Part shown: one piece after another, positions 11,324 to 18,413 of the stretch
Layout: every line of letters begins with the position of its first letter
Numbering within the stretch: the stretch's first letter is position 1
NCBI GenBank assembly: GCA_025558095.1
Contig: JAIVFI010000042.1
Location: forward strand, 310,001 to 374,000
Length of the DNA stretch: 64,000 bases
Direction: 5' to 3'
DNA from: Hyaloraphidium curvatum
Lineage: Eukaryota; Monoblepharomycota; Hyaloraphidiomycetes; Hyaloraphidiales; Hyaloraphidiaceae
Position numbers and translations under genes: made by a program
The notes under the pieces: model-generated
Told to the model about the DNA's origin: nothing
The model's database searches: none
Seen by the model: only the letters and a program-made list of their open reading frames with translations

Positions 11324-11501
11324 GAACATGGAGACCTGGCTCTGGGCTCTTAGCATCAAGGAGTTCGAGCCCACGATCAAAGCGAGGCGGCAGAAGGAGA
11401 AGGCCCTCAACTCCATTGCCAGCTTCATCTCAAAGTCCATGAAGGACAGGAAAACTGGGAAAATGAAAAAGACACACGACGACGATGAACTTTGCAATTA
11501 G
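8166..11501 (+). CDS. LINE-A ORF2 (copy 2): endonuclease-reverse transcriptase, intact from Met1, 1111 aa
   Basis: Element-encoded protein for target-primed reverse transcription. The N-terminal part is an APE-type endonuclease: GDLNAHVG (about residue 100), DYAIVP (about 178) and the terminal SDH (SDHMALSLT, about 200). A Lys/Glu-rich coiled region follows (about 300-370). The RT domain has NYRGISIE, GFRARRST, VFVDFTKAFDTV, GVKQGDPLSS and the catalytic FADDTT (about residue 697). The C-terminus carries a Cys/His motif (CKHDPEHIGDEQHFLFHC). Compared with copy 1, the first 57 codons of the endonuclease, with the expected catalytic Asn and Glu blocks (LKILYQNVE, VVFAEARW), are missing. This protein should therefore lack endonuclease activity even if translated. 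There is no promoter of its own. Confidence 0.9.
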   Translation: MSNNDIRAEVAAVLETFEVYEKSCSEHGGGGLTVFVRKELPHTVRTDSDPILDVVQIQVGGVNVLGAYIPPTPTQDIVTQDEMWSRFSGIVAGCDMPIVIGDLNAHVGISEANSDVRGTSFGKRVIRSEQRTDRRGKQLLALCHEEELVILNGRLEPGATTRAGKDGERDSTLDYAIVPQSRYGTVTQLAFVKEGWVVTSDHMALSLTIKANLVRPAAKENKPHCKPVPCNFHFLAIMRNLYDEPWVKEAMQEYEQLQAGSDKCNRLIQIMAAVNKVAKKKYDKVSVHEEADKFLNGFADSAERAEIDRKLSRLLELRSLMEKDEWKKEYQGKTRELEKERKKLEKRMRRVAERENSKLLERLFRREPKGYYQLLGKAHARRKGNPVPFAELVRHMEMVASAEYVTKIEEDPRLTFPPLPKATITPSGDLLRPITLKELERVLKKAPNGKAKDEDGIRLEFVKYGTAVLKQAVVNLLNDVLNGVKMDDWGQTLLVMLHKKGPKNVAGNYRGISIERTLEKVFSLVWNARLAPWAECNKLLEGSQFGFRARRSTLHAVFLAEALFSLAKACKEKLIMVFVDFTKAFDTVEHPRLWQKLEEMGAPKQVVDMFEMAFGRVWGRLRDEDGTKSDFIKFLTGVKQGDPLSSLFFILFINDITAFMEANGAKGMDLGMVSEEEEDQERMVSLLALFFADDTTLISKTVKDAKMQLDLLSAYASANGLEINVSKTEWMARRIPHRVKLMYRDQELKRVDSFKLLGYQLTSTGRSKDHVHGREAKMNAAYGLWLRRDFREQPGMSPDLQLKLYNTKVKAVGQYGNPFIVEMPKEEYLAGESTRDKVTCMALRAVTHLPKSTSLACLYAITGQYPLAVHDHESALKFLMCIKTADPALYLLYKELKIEALKGSWNWAAFLRELLVYYGGEDGKEMWEKDTVSWPKETVENLVKGKFREINAQRLKDNDKLHFWRMCDMTFGHIGPSLIRVEKHRRDVQKLLCSTHDLEVETGRHQGLEVQQRTCKHDPEHIGDEQHFLFHCSANAERRQKLQTRLEALGREWNMETWLWALSIKEFEPTIKARRQKEKALNSIASFISKSMKDRKTGKMKKTHDDDELCN

Positions 11502-11571
11502 CAGCAAACTCATGGTGTAACAGCGGCCAAGCCAGGGGCAGGTCCGGGTCACCAATACTATTCTATTCTAT

Positions 11572-14500
11572 TCACTCGCGGCCCAGTGCTTCCAGTCTGG
11601 TCTGCAGCTTCTGGCGCCGCTCTGCATTTGCTGAACAGTGAAACAGAAAGTGTTGTTCGTCTCCAATGTGCTCAGGGTCATGCTTGCACGTTCTCTGCTG
11701 CACCTCAAGTCCTTGGTGCCTGCCTGTCTCCACCTCCAGGTCGTGGGTAGAGCACAGCAACTTTTGGACATCCCTCCGGTGCTTCTCCACCCGGATCAAG
11801 GATGGTCCGATGTGGCCAAAGGTCATGTCACACATCCTCCAAAAGTGCAGTTTGTCGTTGTCCTTGAGCCTCTGGGCATTGATCTCCCTGAACTTGCCCT
11901 TCACAAGATTCTCCACAGTCTCCTTGGGCCATGAGACAGTGTCCTTCTCCCACATCTCCTTCCCATCTTCGCCACCATAGTATACAAGTAGTTCCCTCAG
12001 GAAGGCAGCCCAGTTCCAGGACCCCTTCAGTGCCTCGATCTTGAGCTCTTTGTAAAGTAGGTACAGCGCAGGATCCGCTGTTTTGATGCACATGAGGAAC
12101 TTGAGTGCCGACTCGTGGTCATGAACTGCAAGGGGGTACTGGCCAGTGATCGCATACAGACAGGCCAGGGAGGTAGACTTGGGCAGATGAGTGACGGCAC
12201 GAAGAGCCATGCATGTCACTTTGTCCCTGGTGCTTTCCCCGGCAAGGTACTCCTCCTTCGGCATCTCAACAATGAACGGGTTCCCATATTGGCCCACTGC
12301 CTTGACCTTTGTGTTGTAGAGCTTGAGCTGGAGGTCAGGACTCATCCCAGGCTGCTCCCTGAAGTCGCGGCGGAGCCAGAGCCCATAAGCAGCGTTCATC
12401 TTGGCCTCTCTGCCATGCACATGGTCCTTGCTCCGGCCGGTTGAGGTCAGCTGATACCCCAGAAGCTTGAAGCTGTCAACCCTCTTCAGCTCCTGGTCCC
12501 TGTACATGAGCTTTACACGGTGAGGTATCCTCCTGGCCATCCACTCTGTCTTGCTGACGTTGATCTCCAGCCCATTGGCACTGGCATATGCAGACAGAAG
12601 ATCCAGCTGCATCTTGGCATCCTTCACCGTCTTCGAGATCAAAGTGGTGTCGTCTGCAAAGAACAGAGCTAGCAAGCTGACCATCCTCTCCTGATCCTCT
12701 TCCTCCTCAGACACCATGCCCAGATCCATCCCTTTTGCACCATTGGCCTCCATGAAAGCAGTGATGTCGTTGATGAACAAGATGAAGAACAGCGACGAGA
12801 GAGGGTCCCCCTGCTTCACTCCGGTCAGGAACTTGATGAAGTCTGACTTGGTCCCGTCTTCATCCCGGAGCCGTCCCCACACGCGCCCGAACGCCATCTC
12901 GAACATGTCAACAACCTGTTTGGGTGCACCCATCTCCTCCAGTTTCTGCCATAACCTGGGGTGTTCCACCGTGTCAAAAGCCTTTGTGAAATCTACAAAG
13001 ACCATGATCAGCTTCTCCTTGCATGCCTTGGCCAGGGAGAAGAGTGCCTCGGCAAGGAACACTGCATGAAGGGTCGATCTCCGTGCACGGAATCCAAACT
13101 GCGAGCCTTCCAGCAGCTTGTTGCACTCAGCCCAGGGAGCTAGCCGAGCGTTCCAGACCAGGGAGAAGACCTTCTCCAGCGTCCTCTCTATGCTGATGCC
13201 TCGGTAGTTGCCAGCCACGTTCTTGGGCCCCTTCTTGTGCAGCATCACCAGCAGTGTCTGGCCCCAGTCATCCATCTTGACGCCATTGAGCACGTCGTTG
13301 AGGAGGTTGACAACAGCTTGCTTCAGTACTGCAGTCCCGTACTTGACGAACTCGAGCCGGATCCCATCCTCGTCCTTTGCCTTGCCGTTGGGGGCCTTCT
13401 TCAAGACCCTCTCCAGCTCCTTGAGGGTGATGGGGCGCAGCAGGTCTCCAGAAGGCGTGATCGTGGCCTTGGGAAGTGGTGGAAACGTGAGCCTTGGATC
13501 CTCCTCGATCTTGGTCACGTATTCGGCGCTGGCGACCATCTCCATGTGGCGCACCAGCTCTGCAAAGGGCACGGGGTTGCCCTTGCGCCTTGCGTGAGCC
13601 TTTCCAAGCAGCTGGTAGTACCCCTTAGGCTCTCGCCTGAAGAGTCGCTCTAGCAGCTTGGAGTTCTCTCGCTCAGCAACCCTCCGCATCCTCTTCTCCA
13701 ACTTCTTCCGCTCCTTCTCCAGCTCCCGCGTCTTCCCCTGGTACTCCTTCTTCCACTCGTCCTTCTCCATGAGGGATCGCAGCTCAAGAAGGCGTGACAG
13801 CTTCCGATCGATCTCGGCCCTCTCTGCCGAGTCCGCAAAGCCGTTGAGGAACTTGTCCGCCTCTTCGTGTACGCTGACCTTGTCGTACTTCTTCTTTGCG
13901 ACCTTGTTCACCGCTGCCATGATCTGGATGAGCCGGTTGCACTTGTCGGATCCAGCTTGAAGTTGCTCGTACTCTTGCATTGCCTCCTTGACCCAGGGCT
14001 CGTCGTAGAGGTTTCGCATTATTGCGAGGAAGTGGAAGTTGCACGGCACGGGCTTGCAGTGCGGCTTGTTCTCCTTCGCAGCTGGTCGCACGAGGTTGGC
14101 CTTGATGGTCAGGCTCAGGGCCATGTGGTCTGAGGTGACGACCCAGCCTTCCTTCACAAATGCAAGCTGGGTGACCGTCCCGTAGCGGCTCTGCGGCACG
14201 ATTGCGTAGTCCAAGGTGCTGTCCCGCTCGCCATCCTTTCCTGCGCGAGTTGTTGCCCCCGGCTCGAGGCGCCCATTCAGGATCACCAGCTCCTCCTCGT
14301 GGCACAGTGCAAGTAGCTGTTTCCCCCTCCGATCCGTGCGCTGCTCCGACCGGATTACACGCTTTCCGAAGCTCGTGCCACGCACGTCGCTGTTTGCCTC
14401 GCTTATCCCCACATATGCGTTCAGGTCCCCGATCACGATCGGCATGTCGCACCCAGCCACAATCCCTGAGAACCTCGACCACATCTCATCCTGCGTGACT

Positions 14501-14730
14501 ATGTCCTGCGTTGGCGTCGGCGGTATGTACGCCCCCAGCACGTTCACTCCGCCGACTTGGATCTGCACGACGTCCAGGATCGGGTCCGAGTCTGTCCGTA
14601 CGGTGTGCGGTAGCTCCTTTCGCACAAAGACCGTCAACCCTCCTCCACCATGCTCCGAGCAGCTCTTCTCATAAACCTCGAACGTTTCCAGTACCGCGGC
14701 AACCTCTGCGCGGATGTCGTTGTTGCTCAT
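11572..14730 (-). pseudogene. LINE-A ORF2 (copy 1), disrupted at its C-terminus by copy 2
   Basis: Same protein as copy 2 ORF2, with the same endonuclease, RT (FADDTT) and core motifs; it breaks off after ...EALGRE, where copy 2 begins. Crucially, the frame stays open upstream of Met 14730 for 57 further codons, up to a TAG at 14902-14904. Those codons encode the start of the APE domain: LKILYQNVE (catalytic Asn block) and DIVVFAEARW (catalytic Glu block). The functional ORF2 protein therefore cannot begin at the first Met. The missing C-terminal tail (WNMETWLWALSIKEFEP...) lies at 8157-7985. Confidence 0.88.
11573..11577. repeat. Target-site duplication (CACTC), right copy
   Basis: Second copy of the 5-bp duplication flanking LINE-A copy 2; it directly follows the tail and continues into copy 1 (cactcgcggccc). 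Confidence 0.85.
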
Positions 14731-14738
14731 ATGCTCCT
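11573..14738 (-). repeat. Right arm of 3.17-kb inverted repeat
   Basis: Copy 1 ORF2 segment, the reverse complement of 8158-11323. See the left arm. Confidence 0.9.
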
Positions 14739-14901
14739 CCCAAGTCCGCTTCTCGCCTTTGCCCGTCCACCTTGCTTCAGCGAAAACGACGATATCGTAC
14801 TCTACAATGTGTAGCAGCAGCTCACGTATAAAGAGGCTCTTCTCGAGCTTCCGCTCGACGTTTTGGTACAGTATCTTGAGGCATGTCCGAGTCTCGCTTT
14901 C

Positions 14902-16266
14902 CTAGCCGCGCGCAAGACGCTCTCCAGCGTTCGCGCGTGCATTCTGGCGCGTCTCCCAAAGCTCGCGCGACTTTGCTTCAATCTTTTCCATGGTGAGCGT
15001 CGTTTCCAGGCCTGTTTCCGGCGGCATGTAGACGATCTTCGGGCCGTCGCGGCAGAAGGGAATCCCATCCTTCTCCATCTGCTGGACCAGGTGGTACTGC
15101 GCAGTAGACCGGTTCTTCTGCATCCACGTCTTCTCGCGGCTCGCGTACGCAGCCAGGTGCTTCAGGGCTCCAGCCTCGTTGAGCCGAATGAGCGTCTCGC
15201 GGTCCTCCTCGGTCGAGAACGTGAGCTGGAGCTCAAAGGTGCGATTTCCCGTGAGGTACCACTTGTCCACCACGATCTCCTTGAGCGCATCGGTCCGCTG
15301 AACGAGCGCCTCACGGTCCTTGTGGTCGTGCGGCAGGTCGAGGGCGCAGCGCTTGAGGAGGTCACGGGCGCCTTCTCCGGTCTTCGCACTTTCGGGCGCC
15401 CGGCGGATCCTCCCTTTGCACGCGAGCGTCTCCTTTATGGCACGCTCTTGATCGCGCTCTTCGGGCGTTTGTGGTCCGACGGCCCAAGGGTCCGGCTCAG
15501 AGATAGGAGCGGCGGTAGTCGGCCTCCGCGGGCCCCTCTTCCGAGTTGTGGTCCACCCCGTTCCCGCGGGCGCTTCTTCGGCGAGCAGAAGCGCTTCCTC
15601 GATCTTTTTCGTCTCGATCGCGGCCCACTGCGTGTTATCGGCGTGAACCTTGGCCATGTCGGCGAGTGCCTTCATCGCGTCCAGCTTGCGGTCGAGGCGG
15701 ACCTCCGACTCGCGGTTGGCCTTCTCCAGCTCGCTTATCCGCGCTTCTTGCGCGCGAATCGTCGCCATCGCGTCTAGAAGCTGCGCACTCTGGGCTCCAA
15801 TGAGCGCTTCCTGAGCGTCCAGGCGAGACCGCATGTCGTGCATCCCGTCCGCGAGCTTCGCGATTTGATCCGCTCCTCCATTCTCGACGGGAGTGAGGCT
15901 CAGCCTTTGAACATAAGTGCGGACGGTCGGCCGCCGAGCGGAGCCGGGTAGTTGAGGGGAGATTCGGGGCGGTTGGTTGTTTGGCCCCGCAACCGCCGTC
16001 GTGTTGTCGACCCGAATCTCGGCACAACCGGCGGGTGTTGGCCCCGCTGTTGCCCGCGGTGGTCCGCCGATACGTTTGGTGGGTGGTATAGGGGGTTGCG
16101 AGGGTTCCCGGGGGGGCGGTGTGTCTGGCGCTGGGGTCTTCGCGCCAGACTCGCTCGCGGGGTCGCGCTGAGAAGCACGAGACCTCGCAGCGCCCAGAGG
16201 TTGCTCCAAGACTCTCAAGCGGCCCAATGAGCCGCTTTGGAGGTTCTGGAGCTCCCTCAGAGCCAT
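14902..16266 (-). CDS. LINE-A ORF1: coiled-coil nucleic-acid-binding protein, 454 aa
   Basis: Likely RNA-binding/chaperone protein of the retrotransposon particle. Visible layout: a Pro/Arg/Ser-rich N-terminus (about residues 1-125), then a heptad-rich coiled coil (about 135-235, e.g. LLDAMATIRAQEARISELEK), a basic linker with RKRGPRRP, and a C-terminal folded domain (about 300-425, FELQLTFSTEEDRETLIRL, FCRDGPKIVYMPPE). That order resembles L1-type ORF1p, whose C-terminal domain binds RNA; the likeness is by layout, not by confirmed homology. No CCHC knuckle was seen. It ends ...ERLARG then TAG (14902-14904), in the same frame as ORF2. The 22 nt after the stop begin GAAAGCGAG. Confidence 0.75.
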   Translation of the reverse strand: MALRELQNLQSGSLGRLRVLEQPLGAARSRASQRDPASESGAKTPAPDTPPPREPSQPPIPPTKRIGGPPRATAGPTPAGCAEIRVDNTTAVAGPNNQPPRISPQLPGSARRPTVRTYVQRLSLTPVENGGADQIAKLADGMHDMRSRLDAQEALIGAQSAQLLDAMATIRAQEARISELEKANRESEVRLDRKLDAMKALADMAKVHADNTQWAAIETKKIEEALLLAEEAPAGTGWTTTRKRGPRRPTTAAPISEPDPWAVGPQTPEERDQERAIKETLACKGRIRRAPESAKTGEGARDLLKRCALDLPHDHKDREALVQRTDALKEIVVDKWYLTGNRTFELQLTFSTEEDRETLIRLNEAGALKHLAAYASREKTWMQKNRSTAQYHLVQQMEKDGIPFCRDGPKIVYMPPETGLETTLTMEKIEAKSRELWETRQNARANAGERLARG

Positions 16267-16303
16267 GATCTTCGGGGGGTTGACTGGAGTATGGGAACTA
16301 TCT

Positions 16304-16456
16304 CGCCCGTTGACGTGAGCTGGTACCCCAGAAGCTTGAAGCTGTCGACCCTCTTCAGCTCCTGGCCCCTGTTACACCATCAGTTTGCTGCTAATTTGAC
16401 GTTTGTCGTCGTGCATCTTTTTCATTTTCCCTGTTTTCTGTCCTTCATGGACTTTG
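16304..16456 (-). mobile_element. Two joined LINE-A scraps in the wrong order
   Basis: Positions 16304-16372 are the reverse complement of an RT-region piece (compare 23940-24005, matching that subfamily variant better than copies 1 and 2). Positions 16371-16456 are the reverse complement of the LINE-A 3' end (ORF2 C-terminus and 3' UTR, compare 7967-8050). On the minus strand the 3' end therefore comes before the RT piece. The joint shares the bases CTGT. Confidence 0.75.
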
Positions 16457-16480
16457 ATGTAGATGTAGATGTAGATGTAA
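16457..16480. repeat. (GATGTA)n microsatellite, LINE-B 3' tail
   Basis: About four hexamer units (tgtagatgtagatg...) join the LINE-B 3' end to the broken LINE-A 3' scrap. This is best read as the reverse-transcription-generated tail of LINE-B. Confidence 0.75.
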
Positions 16481-17862
16481 TGTGCAACTCAAGCCCTGCT
16501 ATACAGGCTTTGGCTCTTACACGATGTGTATCATTAGTATATTGCCATCGGATCGATGTTGTCCTCAGTAACGTCTCTCTGTTCATCCATCCCTCTCAAA
16601 GCAGGCATTGCACGTCTTGCCCTGAATGCCTTATGGATAAATGTGCCGGCAGCCTCCAAGATCCGTCTCCTCCGCCAGAAGGTCTCCTTCTCCTCGCAGA
16701 ATTTCACCTCTTCGTCGTTCTTCAACATCCATATGACCGTTTCCAGGTTCCAGCGTCGCCCAAGCTCTCTGGTCCGGGTTTATTTGAAGAATCTCCCGTT
16801 CGTCATCGTACGCAGAGCAGTGAAACAGAAGGTGCATCTCGTCCTCAATCTGATCCAAATGGTGGGGGCAAGTCCGCTCACAGAGTCTGATGCCTTGTTG
16901 TTGCTGCGTTTCCACGTTGAGCACGTGGGTGCTGGTGAGCAGTCGGTTCAAAGAGGTGCGCAGGTCGATGCGATCCATGAGCAGGGTCTCGCATAGTCCA
17001 AAACCCATCCCTGCAATCCTCCAGAACCGTAGTTTCCCGTTATCGACCACGCACCTGTGTAGCGCAAATCTCCCGAAATCGTCTCTTGATCGCGGTCTCG
17101 ATGTCCTCGGTTGACCAGAGCGACTTCCCCTCATCCCATGCTCGCGTTCCCTCCTCCTTGAAGTAGAATTCGAGTAAGCTGCTCCAGGCGCTGTAAACAG
17201 GAGCAGCGCGAGTCCCCGGTCGTCCTGTCTGTGGCAGCAGTTGATCATACAAGCGCACGACACAGTCTGCACGGTTGCGAATCGTGACTCAAACAGTGGC
17301 CCAGTACTGTAAGGCACGTAAGTGATCGAGTATCGTGATCGGGTATTCTCCGGATTTCGAGTATAACGCCGCAATGGAGGTCGATTTAGGAAGACTGCAT
17401 GCTGTGCGGATGGCTTTGCGGTGTACGAGGTCACGGGGTTCGTGTTCGATAGCTTTCCACAGGTCCACATCCGATTGGAGCCTCTTGTGGTGCAGTACGG
17501 GGTTGCCGTACTCGCCGACAGTTCGCACAAGTGATCCGTACATGTCCAGGGCCATATTCGGGGGCATCCCCACGTGGTCGCTGGTGATGCGTCGCCACAT
17601 CCCGTACGCAGTGTTCATCTTGTTGATGCGTCCAGCCAGGTGAGCAGCCGCGCCTCCCTCGGCCGTAAGATCGAAGCCTAGGAAGCGGAAGGTCTGTACC
17701 CGTTTGATAGGGGCTCCACGATACGTCAGGATAAGAGCCGCAACGTTGACCGTCATGAGCTCGGTTTTGTCGACGTTTACTGCAAGCTGATTGATGCTGG
17801 TGTAGTGAGAGAGTAGGTCCAGTTGTCTCTGTGCTGCATCCTGCGAGCGCGCGAGGAAGGTT
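16457..17862 (-). mobile_element. LINE-B: 5'-truncated, frameshifted LINE of a second family
   Basis: A distant relative of LINE-A on the minus strand. Recognisable pieces: QLDLLSHYTSINQLAVNVDK (about 17830-17770, just after the RT active site), FRFLGFDLTAEGG (about 17690), GEYGNPVLHHKRL (about 17515-17475), RTACSLPKSTSIAALYSKSG (about 17410-17350), KLRFWRIAGMGFGLCETLL (about 17040-16985) and the C-terminal Cys/His motif CERTCPHHLDQIEDEMHL (about 16880-16830). The frame changes at about 17290, so it is not functional. The 3' tail is a (TACATC)n run at 16457-16480, unlike the (TTCTA)n of LINE-A. The 5' end stops near 17862, in the middle of the RT. Confidence 0.8.
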
Positions 17863-17927
17863 CAAAGACCCCTGGTCACAGGCGCCCAGAGACAGGTGCG
17901 GATGAGGCAGGTGGCGTTCCTGGTGTT

Positions 17928-18201
17928 TGTTGTGTTATTCCCCCTTCTCTAGAGCCTCCTCCTAGGTTATTGTCTAGGCAAGATCCACCCATCCATCCAA
18001 GTCCAACATCCAACTCCAAGACCAACTCCAACTCGATCCAACAGCTCCAAACACATCCATCCATCCCCAGCAACACTCCCCCATTTGGAGGCGAGTGGAT
18101 CGAGTGGAGTCCCCCACCACGTGCTCCTCCACGCCCCGGGATTGAGTTCCTCGGGCTGCCTAGGCCAGGCTCCCTGATGTTACATCACACATCACACATC
18201 A
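17928..18201 (-). repeat. Probable 3' LTR of the Copia element
   Basis: On the minus strand this segment starts TGATGTGTGATG directly after a purine run (GGGGGGAGG, 18202-18210), as expected of a polypurine tract next to a 3' LTR. It ends ...AATAACACAACA, a typical TG...CA LTR border. The length is about 274 bp. I found no matching second LTR upstream of the element in 22080-22640, so its limits rest on motifs only. Confidence 0.55.
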
Positions 18202-18413
18202 CCTCCCCCCAAGACCGGGCGATCCAATCGCCGTACAAAACTCCCCCAGAGACCGTACATGCAAAGAAAAATACAAGACACAATACAATCCAGAGTTACA
18301 CGTAGAAAGACTCCCCCAGAAGCCAAGGAACGGCTGCCCACTAGCCTCAGGCTCATCACGGGCAGAGATTCCCGGCAGGGTCCGGCTCGCAGAGAACGCT
18401 GGCCTCAGGCCCA

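Larger units (their letters stand above)
8158..11572 (+). mobile_element. LINE-A copy 2: 5'-truncated LINE nested inside LINE-A copy 1
   Basis: The insert starts 8 bases before the first ATG of ORF2 and ends in an (ATTCT)n/(TTCTA)n tail at 11572. It is flanked by the 5-bp duplication CACTC. Its sequence is nearly identical to copy 1 over 3.17 kb: by eye I found only three differences, near 8408 (C/T, silent), 8481 (His/Tyr codon in the endonuclease) and about 10517 (A/C). Such identity points to a very recent insertion, or to copy 1 and its source being sister copies. Confidence 0.9.
7921..16303 (-). mobile_element. LINE-A copy 1: near-complete non-LTR retrotransposon, interrupted by LINE-A copy 2
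   Basis: Read on the minus strand: a short leader (16303-16267), ORF1 (16266-14902), an in-frame TAG, then ORF2 with APE-type endonuclease, reverse transcriptase and a C-terminal Cys/His motif. The element is cut at 11573/8157 by another LINE-A in the opposite orientation. Its last about 240 bp (ORF2 C-terminus and 3' UTR) resume at 8157 and run to 7921. The 3' UTR matches the other copies (gtaacag...ggtccgggtcaccaat type) but ends in a degenerate tail rather than the clean (TTCTA)n of copy 2. The leader before ORF1 is only about 37 nt before sequence changes into other LINE-A scraps, so either the 5' UTR is truncated or another insertion lies there. A target-site duplication was not identified. 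Confidence 0.85.

Noticed and set aside
11324-11572. Palindrome centre as a replication origin or telomere-type hairpin
   Set aside because: The 5-bp target duplication and the LINE tail explain the structure fully as a nested insertion.
14902-14904. TAG as a reassigned sense codon in this organism
   Set aside because: p115, ChAPs, EDC4, the CE4 deacetylase and GT61 copy A all end at TAG right after their conserved C-termini.
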